Part shown: positions 46,095-55,074 of the stretch, in pieces
Numbering within the stretch: the stretch's first letter is position 1
Layout of the letters: every line of letters begins with the position of its first letter
Source of the DNA: an uncultured Aquimarina sp.
Lineage (GTDB): Bacteria > Bacteroidota > Bacteroidia > Flavobacteriales > Flavobacteriaceae
Reading direction: 5' to 3'
Length of the DNA: 64,000 nt
NCBI GenBank assembly: GCA_947492105.1
Contig: CANLMN010000006.1
Location: forward strand, 62,001 to 126,000
The notes under the pieces: model-generated
The model's database searches: none
Told to the model about the DNA's origin: nothing
The model's input: only the letters and a program-made list of their open reading frames with translations
Made by a program: the position numbers and the translations under genes

Positions 46095-46427
46095 TTTCTT
46101 TTTTCTATTTTTTGTTTTTTTAAAACTTACTCCACATTGCATCGGACATACCAACGTATGAACCCTCAAAATCTACAAACAAATAATTATTAAGTTTTTA
46201 TAAAGTACTACAGACCACCATACCCTATTCATTGTAATAAAGAAACTACAACGTTTGCGTTATTGAACATCATTATGACATTCTATAAATCATGCGGGGT
46301 AAGAAATATGTAAATTTTTCTAAAAAGGAATTATAGAATCAAGGATCAAATATTGATCGTTTTTTCTACTTTTCCTTTTTAGAATTTTATAAAAAATTTG
46401 TCAATAAATTTATATCAAATAATTTCA
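46095..46427. other. Gene-free region between the two PL24 genes
   Basis: No plausible coding frame. A perfect palindrome with 6-base arms, GATCAA/TTGATC around ATA, lies at 46344-46358, about 250 bases before the next start codon. No GC-rich terminator was seen after the upstream gene, so read-through between the two lyase genes is possible. Confidence 0.45.
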
Positions 46428-48197
46428 TTAATTAATAACCAACTTACTGTAATAGACTCTATCTGTCCTTTCGGTAACTTTTATGAGATAAATACCTGAT
46501 CCAAAACCTTGATCTACTTGAATAGCACCCTCAGTTGTTGATTTTGTATACACCGTATTTCCCAAAATATCATAGATAGCAACATCTACCTTTTTCAATC
46601 CATTTAACACTATGGTAAACCTATCATTCGTAGGATTAGGATAAACTTTGACAGATTTTGAATCAAAATCTTGGTTATTTACGCTAAGCACCTCAAGACC
46701 TAGGTCTATAACTTGTAAGTAAATAGGTTGTGCATCACCCGACTTATCCTCCATTAAATAATAATAAAGCTTACCATTGGCAATATGTACTTTACCATGA
46801 TTAAAACGTTTACCGTTTTTAGCCTCATAGATTCTTTTAAAATTATTAGTTCCACCTTCGGTCTTTTCTACAAAAACGCGACCATTGGATGTCAAACCTA
46901 TAATATAAATATCATTACCATAAGTATATATTGATGAAGCTCCTGAGAATTTAGTCGTAGTTATAAAGTTATCATTACTATTTCCTGTATTTTTTTTGTA
47001 GGAATGAATATTTTTTGTGACCTTATTTTCGTTATCTCTTACTTTACTGATAATATGTACATCACCCCTATCTGTTACTGTCCAATCAAAACTTCCAGTA
47101 ATATAGACTTTATCCTTAGCTTTAGTTTTGACTAAATCACCTGGTTCTGTAACTTTTATCTTATCTGCATCGATTAATGGTAATGAAAATGCTTTTCCCT
47201 TATGATCCTTCCAGTTTTTAATTCCGTTTTGATCGTCAGAATATGCGTAGTATATTCCGTTTTGGTACTCATATTTATCATTTTTATTAGAAGATCTTCG
47301 CTGAAAACCAATTCTAATTTTTCCATTTACATATTTTAAATCCCCGTACAATCCCCAATTGTAAGGTTCTCCTTTAGATTTGGCACCTAACATATTAAAA
47401 TGCGTGAAATCTGACCAAGAGGACGACTTTGCAGAATATTTAGAAAATTTGTATGCACCATTATTATTACCACCCTCACGCATATACATGAAAAGATCTC
47501 CCAAATCATTCAAGAAAAACTGCGGGTATGTTAGTGCTGAGAACACCTTGTAATTTTCTTTTCCATTCAATCCCAAATGTTTATAATCATTATCTGATTT
47601 ATCCTTTATAAATTGACTCAATGTAAATTCCTTGTCCGGTACCGAAGCTGCATTTTCTTTGGAATAAGTATATCGAAAATAGTCCTTACTCAAGCTACCA
47701 TCAGAAGGTCTTGCTCTACTATAAGCATGCATATCATAGAGCAAATGGATTGTCCCATTTATAGGACTAATCCCGACAGCTATTGTATTGTGAGACTCCC
47801 CTATCCACCATTTATTTTGATATCCATTATGACGATGAGGGAACTCAATTGTTTTCTGAGAACCTGTCAAAGTATTAAATCGTGTTAGCATTACATGTCT
47901 ATTTTCTTTACCTCCCGCATACCAAGTCATAAACACATATTCCTTGTAGGTCTTAATACAATCGCCGTGTGGTGTTATAACTTTTCCGAAAAAATAATCG
48001 TAATCCGAACCGGTATTAGGAGCTCCTGATTTGACCTTGGAACCATCAAAAAATAAGGCTGAATTAGAGATTTTGATCTCATTCTCTAATCGAACTTGAG
48101 CACTAATGTTCAAAAAAAAACTTAAAAAAAGATAAAAGCTTAAAGCAAATTTTGTCTTATTGAGTCGTGTGTGTGTTTTAAAATTATTCTCTTTCAT
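46428..48197 (-). CDS. PL24-type ulvan lyase with T9SS tail
   Basis: A 589-residue protein with a signal peptide ending NISAQ. It is collinear with the propeller domain of the neighbouring PL24 gene, with His136, His157, Tyr224 and Arg240 at the same spacing (21 and 16 residues). Typical segments are GDCIKTYKEYVFMTWY, PHRHNGYQNKWWIGESHN and LFMYMREGGNNNGAYKFS. Unlike its neighbour it has no Ig or ricin-like module: the propeller is joined almost directly to a T9SS type A sorting domain (VYPNPTNDRF to SKLVIN). It is the first minus-strand gene of the divergent region and is preceded at about 95 bases by a direct-repeat motif. Expected to be an extracellular endo-lyase producing unsaturated oligosaccharides for SusCD import. 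Confidence 0.88.
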   Translation of the reverse strand: MKENNFKTHTRLNKTKFALSFYLFLSFFLNISAQVRLENEIKISNSALFFDGSKVKSGAPNTGSDYDYFFGKVITPHGDCIKTYKEYVFMTWYAGGKENRHVMLTRFNTLTGSQKTIEFPHRHNGYQNKWWIGESHNTIAVGISPINGTIHLLYDMHAYSRARPSDGSLSKDYFRYTYSKENAASVPDKEFTLSQFIKDKSDNDYKHLGLNGKENYKVFSALTYPQFFLNDLGDLFMYMREGGNNNGAYKFSKYSAKSSSWSDFTHFNMLGAKSKGEPYNWGLYGDLKYVNGKIRIGFQRRSSNKNDKYEYQNGIYYAYSDDQNGIKNWKDHKGKAFSLPLIDADKIKVTEPGDLVKTKAKDKVYITGSFDWTVTDRGDVHIISKVRDNENKVTKNIHSYKKNTGNSNDNFITTTKFSGASSIYTYGNDIYIIGLTSNGRVFVEKTEGGTNNFKRIYEAKNGKRFNHGKVHIANGKLYYYLMEDKSGDAQPIYLQVIDLGLEVLSVNNQDFDSKSVKVYPNPTNDRFTIVLNGLKKVDVAIYDILGNTVYTKSTTEGAIQVDQGFGSGIYLIKVTERTDRVYYSKLVIN

Positions 48198-48292
48198 TGG
48201 GTTGGTTAAAGATAATTCTTTAATAAAAACGCTTAAAGAATCATAGAGGGTTAATTATTATTTAAAAATAACAAAATAACCACAATAAAACC

Positions 48293-48310
48293 ATCCTGAA
48301 CTATCCTGTA
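48293..48310 (-). promoter_or_regulatory. Candidate operator upstream of PL24 (direct hexamer repeat)
   Basis: ATCCTG-AACT-ATCCTG: two identical hexamers whose starts are 10 bases apart, i.e. on the same face of the helix, followed by TA. It lies about 95 bases before the PL24 start codon. A near-copy occurs upstream of the GH78 operon. The arrangement fits a site for a dimeric activator such as the AraC-type domain of hybrid two-component regulators (inference). Confidence 0.4.
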
Positions 48311-48747
48311 ACGTTTTCGCTAATAAAATCAAAAATACTGAATACCAAGTAATTAGATCATTTTAAGTATATAAAAATTTAACATTAAGCACTCTATAAT
48401 CCCATTGCTATACACACGTTTTTTGGCAAAGACAATGAATTACGTAAAACAACCCTAAGTACGTTTCCTAAACCTATCAAACAATTGATTAGCCACATCG
48501 GATTGTTAACATTTTTTTAACATGTTTAAATTTCATTGACAAAAAAAAATAGAGTAATTTTCCAATAAAAATGTTATAATTATTCATTTTCGTCAAGAAT
48601 AATATTAAAATTTAGTTAAATCTAAAAAATATTAATAATTATTATAAGAATGTCTTTTATTTTTTTATTGTCTGTACAGAAATATCTTTTGTTTAGGAAA
48701 AATGATCCACATAGGGGTACCAATTTTTTAAACGGACTTGCCTCTTA

Positions 48748-48780
48748 TTGTAAGAGTTTCATAAATCACGGATAATTTTG
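48748..48780 (+). promoter_or_regulatory. Candidate Bacteroidota-type promoter for the susC operon
   Basis: TTG at 48748-48750, a 22-base spacer, then TAATTTTG at 48773-48780, matching the TTG-N17-23-TAnnTTTG consensus of Bacteroidota housekeeping promoters. Transcription would start near 48787. It is the only good match I found on the plus strand between 48198 and 49461. Confidence 0.5.
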
Positions 48781-49460
48781 ATAGAATAGCTTCTGTATTA
48801 TTTGAAATTAAATGAAGAAATTATAAAGAAAAGAAACTGCTTCTCTTTTATTACCAAAAAATCAGAAATCAACCAACCTGCAAAGATTCATGATAGCATG
48901 TAGTCAAAATTACATGTACTATAAAAGTAGTCTTAGTTCCAGTATTTATCCAGTATAATCAAAACAGCTAAGAAACATTTAGGTTTCTAAAAAATGCATG
49001 AATTAAATCAAAATGGCTTTTTTGTTTATAAATAGGCCATTATTAAGAATTTGTACACTAACTAACATCACTTATGACCACAAAGACAAAACACTACCTA
49101 AAAGAGCTCTATGAGTTTCTGCATAAAAACAACTGCTCATTGGCTTACTACAAATAAAATTCTCTTCAAACTAAAAACACATTCTATGCTTATTTAACAA
49201 CAAAAAACACTTTGTACAAAACACCAAACTAAGTAACACTATTCATCAACTCCAGATTTCTAACGCTCCAATCATTATATAATTGGATAAGGCTGATATT
49301 GGACAAAAACAAAACTATATGTAACAAACGAAGTAGCCCTATGACCTACAACTAAAACGTTATAGTTGCAAATCATGATTCTAATTGAGAAAATAAAGCT
49401 ATATCACTAATCTCTTAAATTAACACGAAAGTAAAACGTATCAACCAAAACTAACAAAAC

Positions 49461-52400
49461 ATGTCACAAACTAAACGAAAAAAAAAATCTAAAAAGCGTC
49501 TCATAGTCATGAGAAAACAATCGCTTTTACCACTATTACTATGTATGCTTCTTTCCTTATCCGCTTCTGCACAAGGGATAATCATTACAGGCCAAGTAAC
49601 ATCAACCGATGGCCAAGGGTTACCTGGAGCTAATGTTGTACAAAAAGGTACTGTTAATGGAACTGTTACTGATTTTGATGGAAATTATACCATTACACTT
49701 GTTAATGACAAAGAAGCTATCCTATTATTCTCCTATATTGGATTCCAATCCAAAGAACAAAAAGTAGGAGGAACAAATCAAATTGACGTATCATTAATCG
49801 AAGACTCAGAAGCACTTTCTGATGTAGTAGTCATTGGGTATGCGGCTATTGATCGTAAAAACATACTTGGTGCTGTATCATCCATAAAGCAAGATGAAAT
49901 TACACAAGTTACACCCGTAAGTGCATTTGATGCAATTCAGGGTCGATTATCCGGTGTACAAATTGCTACAGATGGAGCACCTGGATCAGGTTCTCAAATT
50001 ACTATTCGTGGGTTATCTACATTCAATGCAGGTACTGGACCATTATATGTAGTAGACGGTCAACAATTAGACAATATTGATAACTTGGATCCAGATTCCA
50101 TTGCTGATATCCAAGTATTGAAAGATGCTGCAACAGCAGCCATCTATGGCTCTAGGTCTGCAAATGGTGTAATTGTAATAACGACAAAAAGTGGACAAGA
50201 AGGAAAAGCCAAAATCGACGTCTCCCATGCTACAACTTATAGTTTTGTTAGTCGTAAACTACCACTGGCTAACTCAAAAGAACGCTTGTTTTATGAACTA
50301 AATAGTAGAAAATTAGGTGATCAAGATCCTAACAAAGTTGAATTTCTGAGAGATTCTCTCAGCTTATTAACACAAAACTCTTTTGACTTGCAGGATTTGC
50401 TAACGAGACCTGCAGTACGAAGCCAAGTAAACATTGCAATAAGTGGTGGAAATCAAATTGCTAAGGTATATTGGAACAGTGGATTTTTGGAAGAAAAAGG
50501 ATTGGTACTCAATAGTGGCTACAAAAGAATAAATACGCAGATCAATGCTAATGTAAATTTGAACAGTAAATTGACTGCCGCTACCCGATTACAAGGTTCT
50601 TTTGAAGATCAAAAAGGATTATCAGAAAATGGTGTATTTCTTCAAATGTCACAGCGTGTTCCGTATTTTCCTATTTTTGAACCAGATGGAAGTCTCACTC
50701 CTACATTATTCGGAAGAGCTAATCCAATAGCACAAGCACTAGAACGAACATTGGATGATCGTAATTTTAGAGCACGGTCTTTTAGTGACCTCAAATACAA
50801 AATATTACCTTCGTTAGCCTTCAAAACCTCATTTGGTGTTAATTTTAGACTACAAAAACGAAACGAATTTGCTCCAACAATATTACAAAACAGAACAAAC
50901 CAATTGGGAACTGGTCGTGAAAGAAACACACTATCCTATGATTTCTTGTATGAAAACGTATTGACTTACAAGGAGAAATTCGGAGAACATACGCTTAATG
51001 CTATTGTTGGTACATCATTACAAAAATGGAGAACTGAACGTACAGAGCTTGGTTCAAGAAACTTCTTAAATGATGTTGTAGAGACATTTAATAATGTAGA
51101 AGAATTCAGGTTAGATCAAACAGAAACTTTTTTTACGGCACACTCTCTATACTCTTTGTTTGGTCAGTTGTCATACGATTATAAAGGAAAATACCTTCTA
51201 GGAGGTACAATTCGTAGAGATGGTTCCTCTAGATTCGGAGATGAAAATGTATTTGGTAATTTTCCTTCTGTATCCGCAGGTTGGAGAATCAGTTCTGAAA
51301 GTTTTGTCAGTGACAATATTCCTGCTATTAATAATCTAATGCTACGTGCAAGTTATGGTCTGACAGGAAATCAAGAAATTGAGGACTTTTTATCAGAACG
51401 TTTATATGAGCCTGGAGCATTTTATGGAGGTGTAAACGGGATCCGACCGATTCAATTTGGGAACAAAGGAATCAAATGGGAAACCACTACGTCTACAAAT
51501 TTAGGAATCAATTTAGGCCTTTTTGACAATCGCCTAACAGCTGCCATAGATGTGTACAAAAAAGAAACAGAAGATCTATTGTACGAAGTAAATATAGCCC
51601 CAGAATCAGGTTTTGATGAAGCTATCAAAAACTTGGGACGTGTAGAGAATAAAGGAATTGATTTAGAAATTGGTGGTACTCCTATAAAAACGGCAAACTT
51701 TGCATGGAATTCTAATTTGAACCTTTCATTCACAAAAAATGAGGTTATAGAGGTAGAAAATGATAGGTTTATTGCCGCAGATCATTACCTAATCGAAGAA
51801 GGACAACCAATTGGAAACTTTTATGGACTCAAAAACCTAGGAATTTTCCAGTACGATGAATCCAATGCCTTTGATGATAGTGGAGTACAATTAACACCAG
51901 TTATAGATGGCACTACTCAATTACCAATAGCTGGACAATATACCAGAAATGGACAACCTTATACGGGGACTATAAATCAATTGAAATTTGGAAACACTGT
52001 CTTATTGGGCGGAGATATTATCTGGGATGATGTCAATAAAGATTTTCAGATTGAAGCTGAAAAAGATAGACAGGTAATTGGAAATGGCTTACCTACTGTT
52101 TTTGGAGGTTTCTTTAATGAATTTAAGTATAAAAATTTTAGTGTTTCTTTCTTATTTGATTATACATTCGGACATGATATCTGGGCAGAATATAATCAAA
52201 AGAGAGATGATGGAAACTCTGGAAATGAAACTCCTTCGCCAATAAGAATTAAAGGCGCCTGGTCGACACCAGGGCAAATTGCAAAATATCCTATATTAGA
52301 AAGAATAAGGTCTCAAAATAAGGGGTTCAACACAGGTAATGCAAATAACCCTTTACCACAATCAGCGTATATTGAAGATGGAGACTTTATCAAACTCAGA

Positions 52401-52622
52401 AACGTACGATTCAATTATAGATTATCACCTGACTTGCTTGACAAAATCACTTGGTTAAAATCATTTTCCATGAATCTATCAATAAATAATTTGGCGACAT
52501 GGACGAAATACACAGGATTCAATCCCGAACTACGATCTAGGGAAAATCTAGAACCAGGACGTGATAATCTACGTTATCCCAATAAAACACAAATTATTCT
52601 GGGTTTAAGAGCTGGATTATAA
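49461..52622 (+). CDS. SusC-like TonB-dependent outer-membrane transporter
   Basis: A 1053-residue SusC family protein that, with SusD, imports oligosaccharides across the outer membrane using TonB energy. Domain order: signal peptide (LSLSASAQG), carboxypeptidase-regulatory-like sandwich (about 40-120, ITGQVTSTDGQGLPGANVVQ), plug domain with the SusC signature ILKDAATAAIYGSRSANGV-type segment (about 215-255), and a beta-barrel ending in IILGLRAGL. The start at 49461 gives a very basic n-region; the second ATG at 49509 (MRKQSLLPLLL) is equally plausible. susD follows after 38 bases. Together with PL24 on the other side of the divergent region this is the most likely ulvan-oligosaccharide importer. 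Confidence 0.95.
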   Translation: MSQTKRKKKSKKRLIVMRKQSLLPLLLCMLLSLSASAQGIIITGQVTSTDGQGLPGANVVQKGTVNGTVTDFDGNYTITLVNDKEAILLFSYIGFQSKEQKVGGTNQIDVSLIEDSEALSDVVVIGYAAIDRKNILGAVSSIKQDEITQVTPVSAFDAIQGRLSGVQIATDGAPGSGSQITIRGLSTFNAGTGPLYVVDGQQLDNIDNLDPDSIADIQVLKDAATAAIYGSRSANGVIVITTKSGQEGKAKIDVSHATTYSFVSRKLPLANSKERLFYELNSRKLGDQDPNKVEFLRDSLSLLTQNSFDLQDLLTRPAVRSQVNIAISGGNQIAKVYWNSGFLEEKGLVLNSGYKRINTQINANVNLNSKLTAATRLQGSFEDQKGLSENGVFLQMSQRVPYFPIFEPDGSLTPTLFGRANPIAQALERTLDDRNFRARSFSDLKYKILPSLAFKTSFGVNFRLQKRNEFAPTILQNRTNQLGTGRERNTLSYDFLYENVLTYKEKFGEHTLNAIVGTSLQKWRTERTELGSRNFLNDVVETFNNVEEFRLDQTETFFTAHSLYSLFGQLSYDYKGKYLLGGTIRRDGSSRFGDENVFGNFPSVSAGWRISSESFVSDNIPAINNLMLRASYGLTGNQEIEDFLSERLYEPGAFYGGVNGIRPIQFGNKGIKWETTTSTNLGINLGLFDNRLTAAIDVYKKETEDLLYEVNIAPESGFDEAIKNLGRVENKGIDLEIGGTPIKTANFAWNSNLNLSFTKNEVIEVENDRFIAADHYLIEEGQPIGNFYGLKNLGIFQYDESNAFDDSGVQLTPVIDGTTQLPIAGQYTRNGQPYTGTINQLKFGNTVLLGGDIIWDDVNKDFQIEAEKDRQVIGNGLPTVFGGFFNEFKYKNFSVSFLFDYTFGHDIWAEYNQKRDDGNSGNETPSPIRIKGAWSTPGQIAKYPILERIRSQNKGFNTGNANNPLPQSAYIEDGDFIKLRNVRFNYRLSPDLLDKITWLKSFSMNLSINNLATWTKYTGFNPELRSRENLEPGRDNLRYPNKTQIILGLRAGL

Positions 52623-52660
52623 AAAAGCTAATTTTTTTTAAAACTTTTAATTATTAAAAA

Positions 52661-54133
52661 ATGAAAAATATACTTAATAAAATACTTATTACGGGAACTA
52701 TTGCACTTGCAGGTTTTTGTGTAAGCTGTGATGACTCCTTGGACATTAGTCCCGAAAGTCAATCTACAGTAGATAGTTTTTGGTTAACAAATAGAGATGC
52801 ATCAAGTGGTGTCGCAGCAATATATGACGCCATGCAAAAGTACTACGGATCCAAGTACTTTCATAAAGGAGAATTTAGAGCAGATAATTACATTACCGCT
52901 GGTGGCAGTGCCAATACGGTGTTAGTTGAACTATCTAATAACACTATTTCTGCAGGGAATTCTACTCTTCTTGACTGGACAAATCTATATTTAATGATCC
53001 AGAGAGCTAATTTGGCAATCAATAACATTCCTAGCATTCCTGATTTCAACACAGACTTATTGGGTGAAGCCTATATGCTGAGAGCCTTTGGATACTTTGA
53101 TGCTATTAGAACTTGGGGTGATGTACCTTTATTTTTGGAAATTCCGACAGATCTTAATAAGATACAACGCCCAAGAACGGATCAAAATATTATTCTCAAT
53201 GAAGTGATACTTCCGGATTTAATTAATGCAGAAAAATTTCTTTCAAACGTAGCTAATCCAACCCGTTTTTCTTTGACTAGTTTGTGGTGCTTACAAGCAG
53301 AAGTTTTTATGTGGACCAAAGATTATAGCAATGCAAAAATAGCACTTAACAAAATTGTTAATTCCAATAAATTTAGTCTAGCAACAGATCGAGAAACATG
53401 GGTCAAAATGTTCCTAAGTGATAATGAAATCGAGCCAGATAGAACCAAAAGACAGCTTGGTCCTGAACTTATTTTTTCTTTAGACTATAATCTGGAAGAA
53501 GATAGAGATTCTCCTGGTGTTTATTCTTTGTTTTTTGCAGGTCTGCCCACTTTTTTCATATCACCAGAGCTAGAAAACAAATGGATAGAACTTTTTCCAA
53601 CAGATGAAGAAGGATGGATTGCAAAATATCCGAATTTTACTCCATTGACTACAGATGATGCTGGAGCACCAATTTATGGCGATTGGAGATATTTTGAAAG
53701 TAGAGAAGAAGGCAAAACTATAGGCGATGCGCGAGTAGCCAAATACACCAAATCTAATCGAAGAAATGATGAGAGTAAGGTAACTATGTACCGATATGCT
53801 GATGTACTGCTCATGCTAGCCGAAATAGAAAATATGGAAAGTAATACAGAGGCAGCCGTGGCCTTGGTAAATCAAATTCGAGTTGCTCGACAATTACCTA
53901 CTGTAGAAGCTAGTAATTTTGCCTCTAAGGATGAATTGGAAGATTTTATTCTTTTTGAAAGAAGAATAGAACTATTTGCAGAAGGAAAAAGATGGTGGGA
54001 TCTCAGAAGAACCGAAAAAGCCATTGAAGTATTAGGACCAATAAATGATATGACGGCAGAACGACTAGTATACCCAATATTCTTTGGACATATTGACACA
54101 AACCCTCTACTCAAACAAAATAAAGGATACTAA
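52661..54133 (+). CDS. SusD-like substrate-binding outer-membrane lipoprotein
   Basis: A 490-residue surface lipoprotein (lipobox GFCVSC) that caps the SusC channel and captures oligosaccharides. It has the typical N-terminal ISPESQSTVDSFW segment, TPR-like helices (AYMLRAFGYFDAIRTWGDVP), and the C-terminal family motif FILFERRIELFAEGKRWWDL. It ends with NKGY, the common SusD C-terminus. It is translated 38 bases after susC and 17 bases before the third gene of the operon. Confidence 0.95.
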   Translation: MKNILNKILITGTIALAGFCVSCDDSLDISPESQSTVDSFWLTNRDASSGVAAIYDAMQKYYGSKYFHKGEFRADNYITAGGSANTVLVELSNNTISAGNSTLLDWTNLYLMIQRANLAINNIPSIPDFNTDLLGEAYMLRAFGYFDAIRTWGDVPLFLEIPTDLNKIQRPRTDQNIILNEVILPDLINAEKFLSNVANPTRFSLTSLWCLQAEVFMWTKDYSNAKIALNKIVNSNKFSLATDRETWVKMFLSDNEIEPDRTKRQLGPELIFSLDYNLEEDRDSPGVYSLFFAGLPTFFISPELENKWIELFPTDEEGWIAKYPNFTPLTTDDAGAPIYGDWRYFESREEGKTIGDARVAKYTKSNRRNDESKVTMYRYADVLLMLAEIENMESNTEAAVALVNQIRVARQLPTVEASNFASKDELEDFILFERRIELFAEGKRWWDLRRTEKAIEVLGPINDMTAERLVYPIFFGHIDTNPLLKQNKGY

Positions 54134-54150
54134 AAACCACTAAAATAATC

Positions 54151-54873
54151 ATGATGAAATATTTAAATATACTACGTAGAAAAATTATCTTCAGTATTAT
54201 TACTGTGGGTACATTAACAAGTTGTGAATTAGAAATTCAAGAATCCTATAATTTCCAACCAGAAACAGTGGATATTGCAACATTTGAAAACCAAACAGCT
54301 TGGGAGTGGATTCAGACTCAACAAGGATTAACAGAGGGTTCAGCTAAATTTTCTAACAATAAATTCAATTATTTAGTCAAAGCTATAGAAGTCACAGGAA
54401 CTCAGGAAATATATGAAACTGGAACCGCAAACAAGACCTTTTTCCTCCTCAATAATAGTGCATTTACAGACAGTAATAATGGAATTTTCAAAAATGTTAT
54501 ATTGAATAACTTTAAAATAATTGATGATAATGGTACTCCAGATAATAAGGATGATGATTTCTCCAAACCTGTAGATGAAGTGTTTAAAAATGTTGATGTC
54601 GAAGAATTAAGAGATTTATTGAGCTATCAAGTTCTGAACAATAATTATGTAGATCAATTAGAGGCCTTACCTGTAGCTCTCAAGGTTTCTCCTTTTCAAA
54701 CATTGCGTCCTGGAGACAAAGGCATTATACACCTCCGAAGAACTTTTAGATATCGAATAGAAGGAAGTATTGACACCAATTTTACCAGAAATAGTTTTGT
54801 TAGACCTAATAGTCACAATTATGCATTCAAAAATGGAATTGGCCACCTTATGAACATCCGATTTTATAAATAG
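54151..54873 (+). CDS. Fasciclin-like lipoprotein of the SusCD operon
   Basis: A 240-residue lipoprotein (lipobox LTSC) of uncertain function. Its pattern (TAWEWIQTQQ, then FNYLVKAIEVTG, TFFLLNNSAFTD and LRDLLSYQVLNN) resembles a FAS1 (fasciclin) domain, in which a TFxxPxxxAF box and a following LLxYHV box are characteristic. Position as third gene behind susC and susD is the place usually occupied by a surface glycan-binding protein. I infer a role in glycan capture, but no binding site is visible. An Asp-rich loop (DDNGTPDNKDDDF, about 129-141) could bind calcium. The operon ends here with a strong terminator. Confidence 0.75.
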   Translation: MMKYLNILRRKIIFSIITVGTLTSCELEIQESYNFQPETVDIATFENQTAWEWIQTQQGLTEGSAKFSNNKFNYLVKAIEVTGTQEIYETGTANKTFFLLNNSAFTDSNNGIFKNVILNNFKIIDDNGTPDNKDDDFSKPVDEVFKNVDVEELRDLLSYQVLNNNYVDQLEALPVALKVSPFQTLRPGDKGIIHLRRTFRYRIEGSIDTNFTRNSFVRPNSHNYAFKNGIGHLMNIRFYK

Positions 54874-55028
54874 TATTACCATATTTTATACTTTTCAGAA
54901 TTCATTTATTTCTAGGATTTTTGTCAATATAATCACATGTATATTAGTCTATCGAATGCGATTATTCAATTATATATTGAACTAAAGAGGCTTTCTCAAA
55001 TCGCAGTTCTTTTTCTAGAAATTATTAC

Positions 55029-55061
55029 AAAAAAATGCCTCTTGTGAAGAGGCATTTTTTT
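55029..55061 (+). terminator. Rho-independent terminator after the susC operon
   Basis: Stem AAAAAATGCCTCTT paired with AAGAGGCATTTTTT around a GTG loop, followed by T. The flanks make it potentially bidirectional. It lies 155 bases after the stop codon of the fasciclin-like gene. Confidence 0.85.
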
Positions 55062-55074
55062 ATTATTACGATTT

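Larger units (their letters stand above)
48198..49460. other. Long divergent regulatory region between PL24 and susC
   Basis: A 1263-base AT-rich stretch with starts pointing outward on both sides. It contains a direct-repeat operator candidate (48293-48310) on the PL24 side and one good promoter candidate for the susC side (48748-48780), implying an untranslated leader of about 670 bases. A 27-codon ATG frame lies at 49074-49157, but I do not regard it as a supported gene. No tRNA, regulator gene or clear riboswitch fold was recognised. Confidence 0.5.

Noticed and set aside
46095-46169. Upstream TTG start of the longer PL24 frame
   Set aside because: It adds a 25-residue Cys- and Lys-rich stretch before the signal peptide. 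The ATG at 46094 fits better.
49074-49157. 27-codon ATG frame in the susC leader
   Set aside because: Short, no recognisable similarity, and the AT-rich leader yields such frames by chance. Mentioned only as a possible leader peptide.
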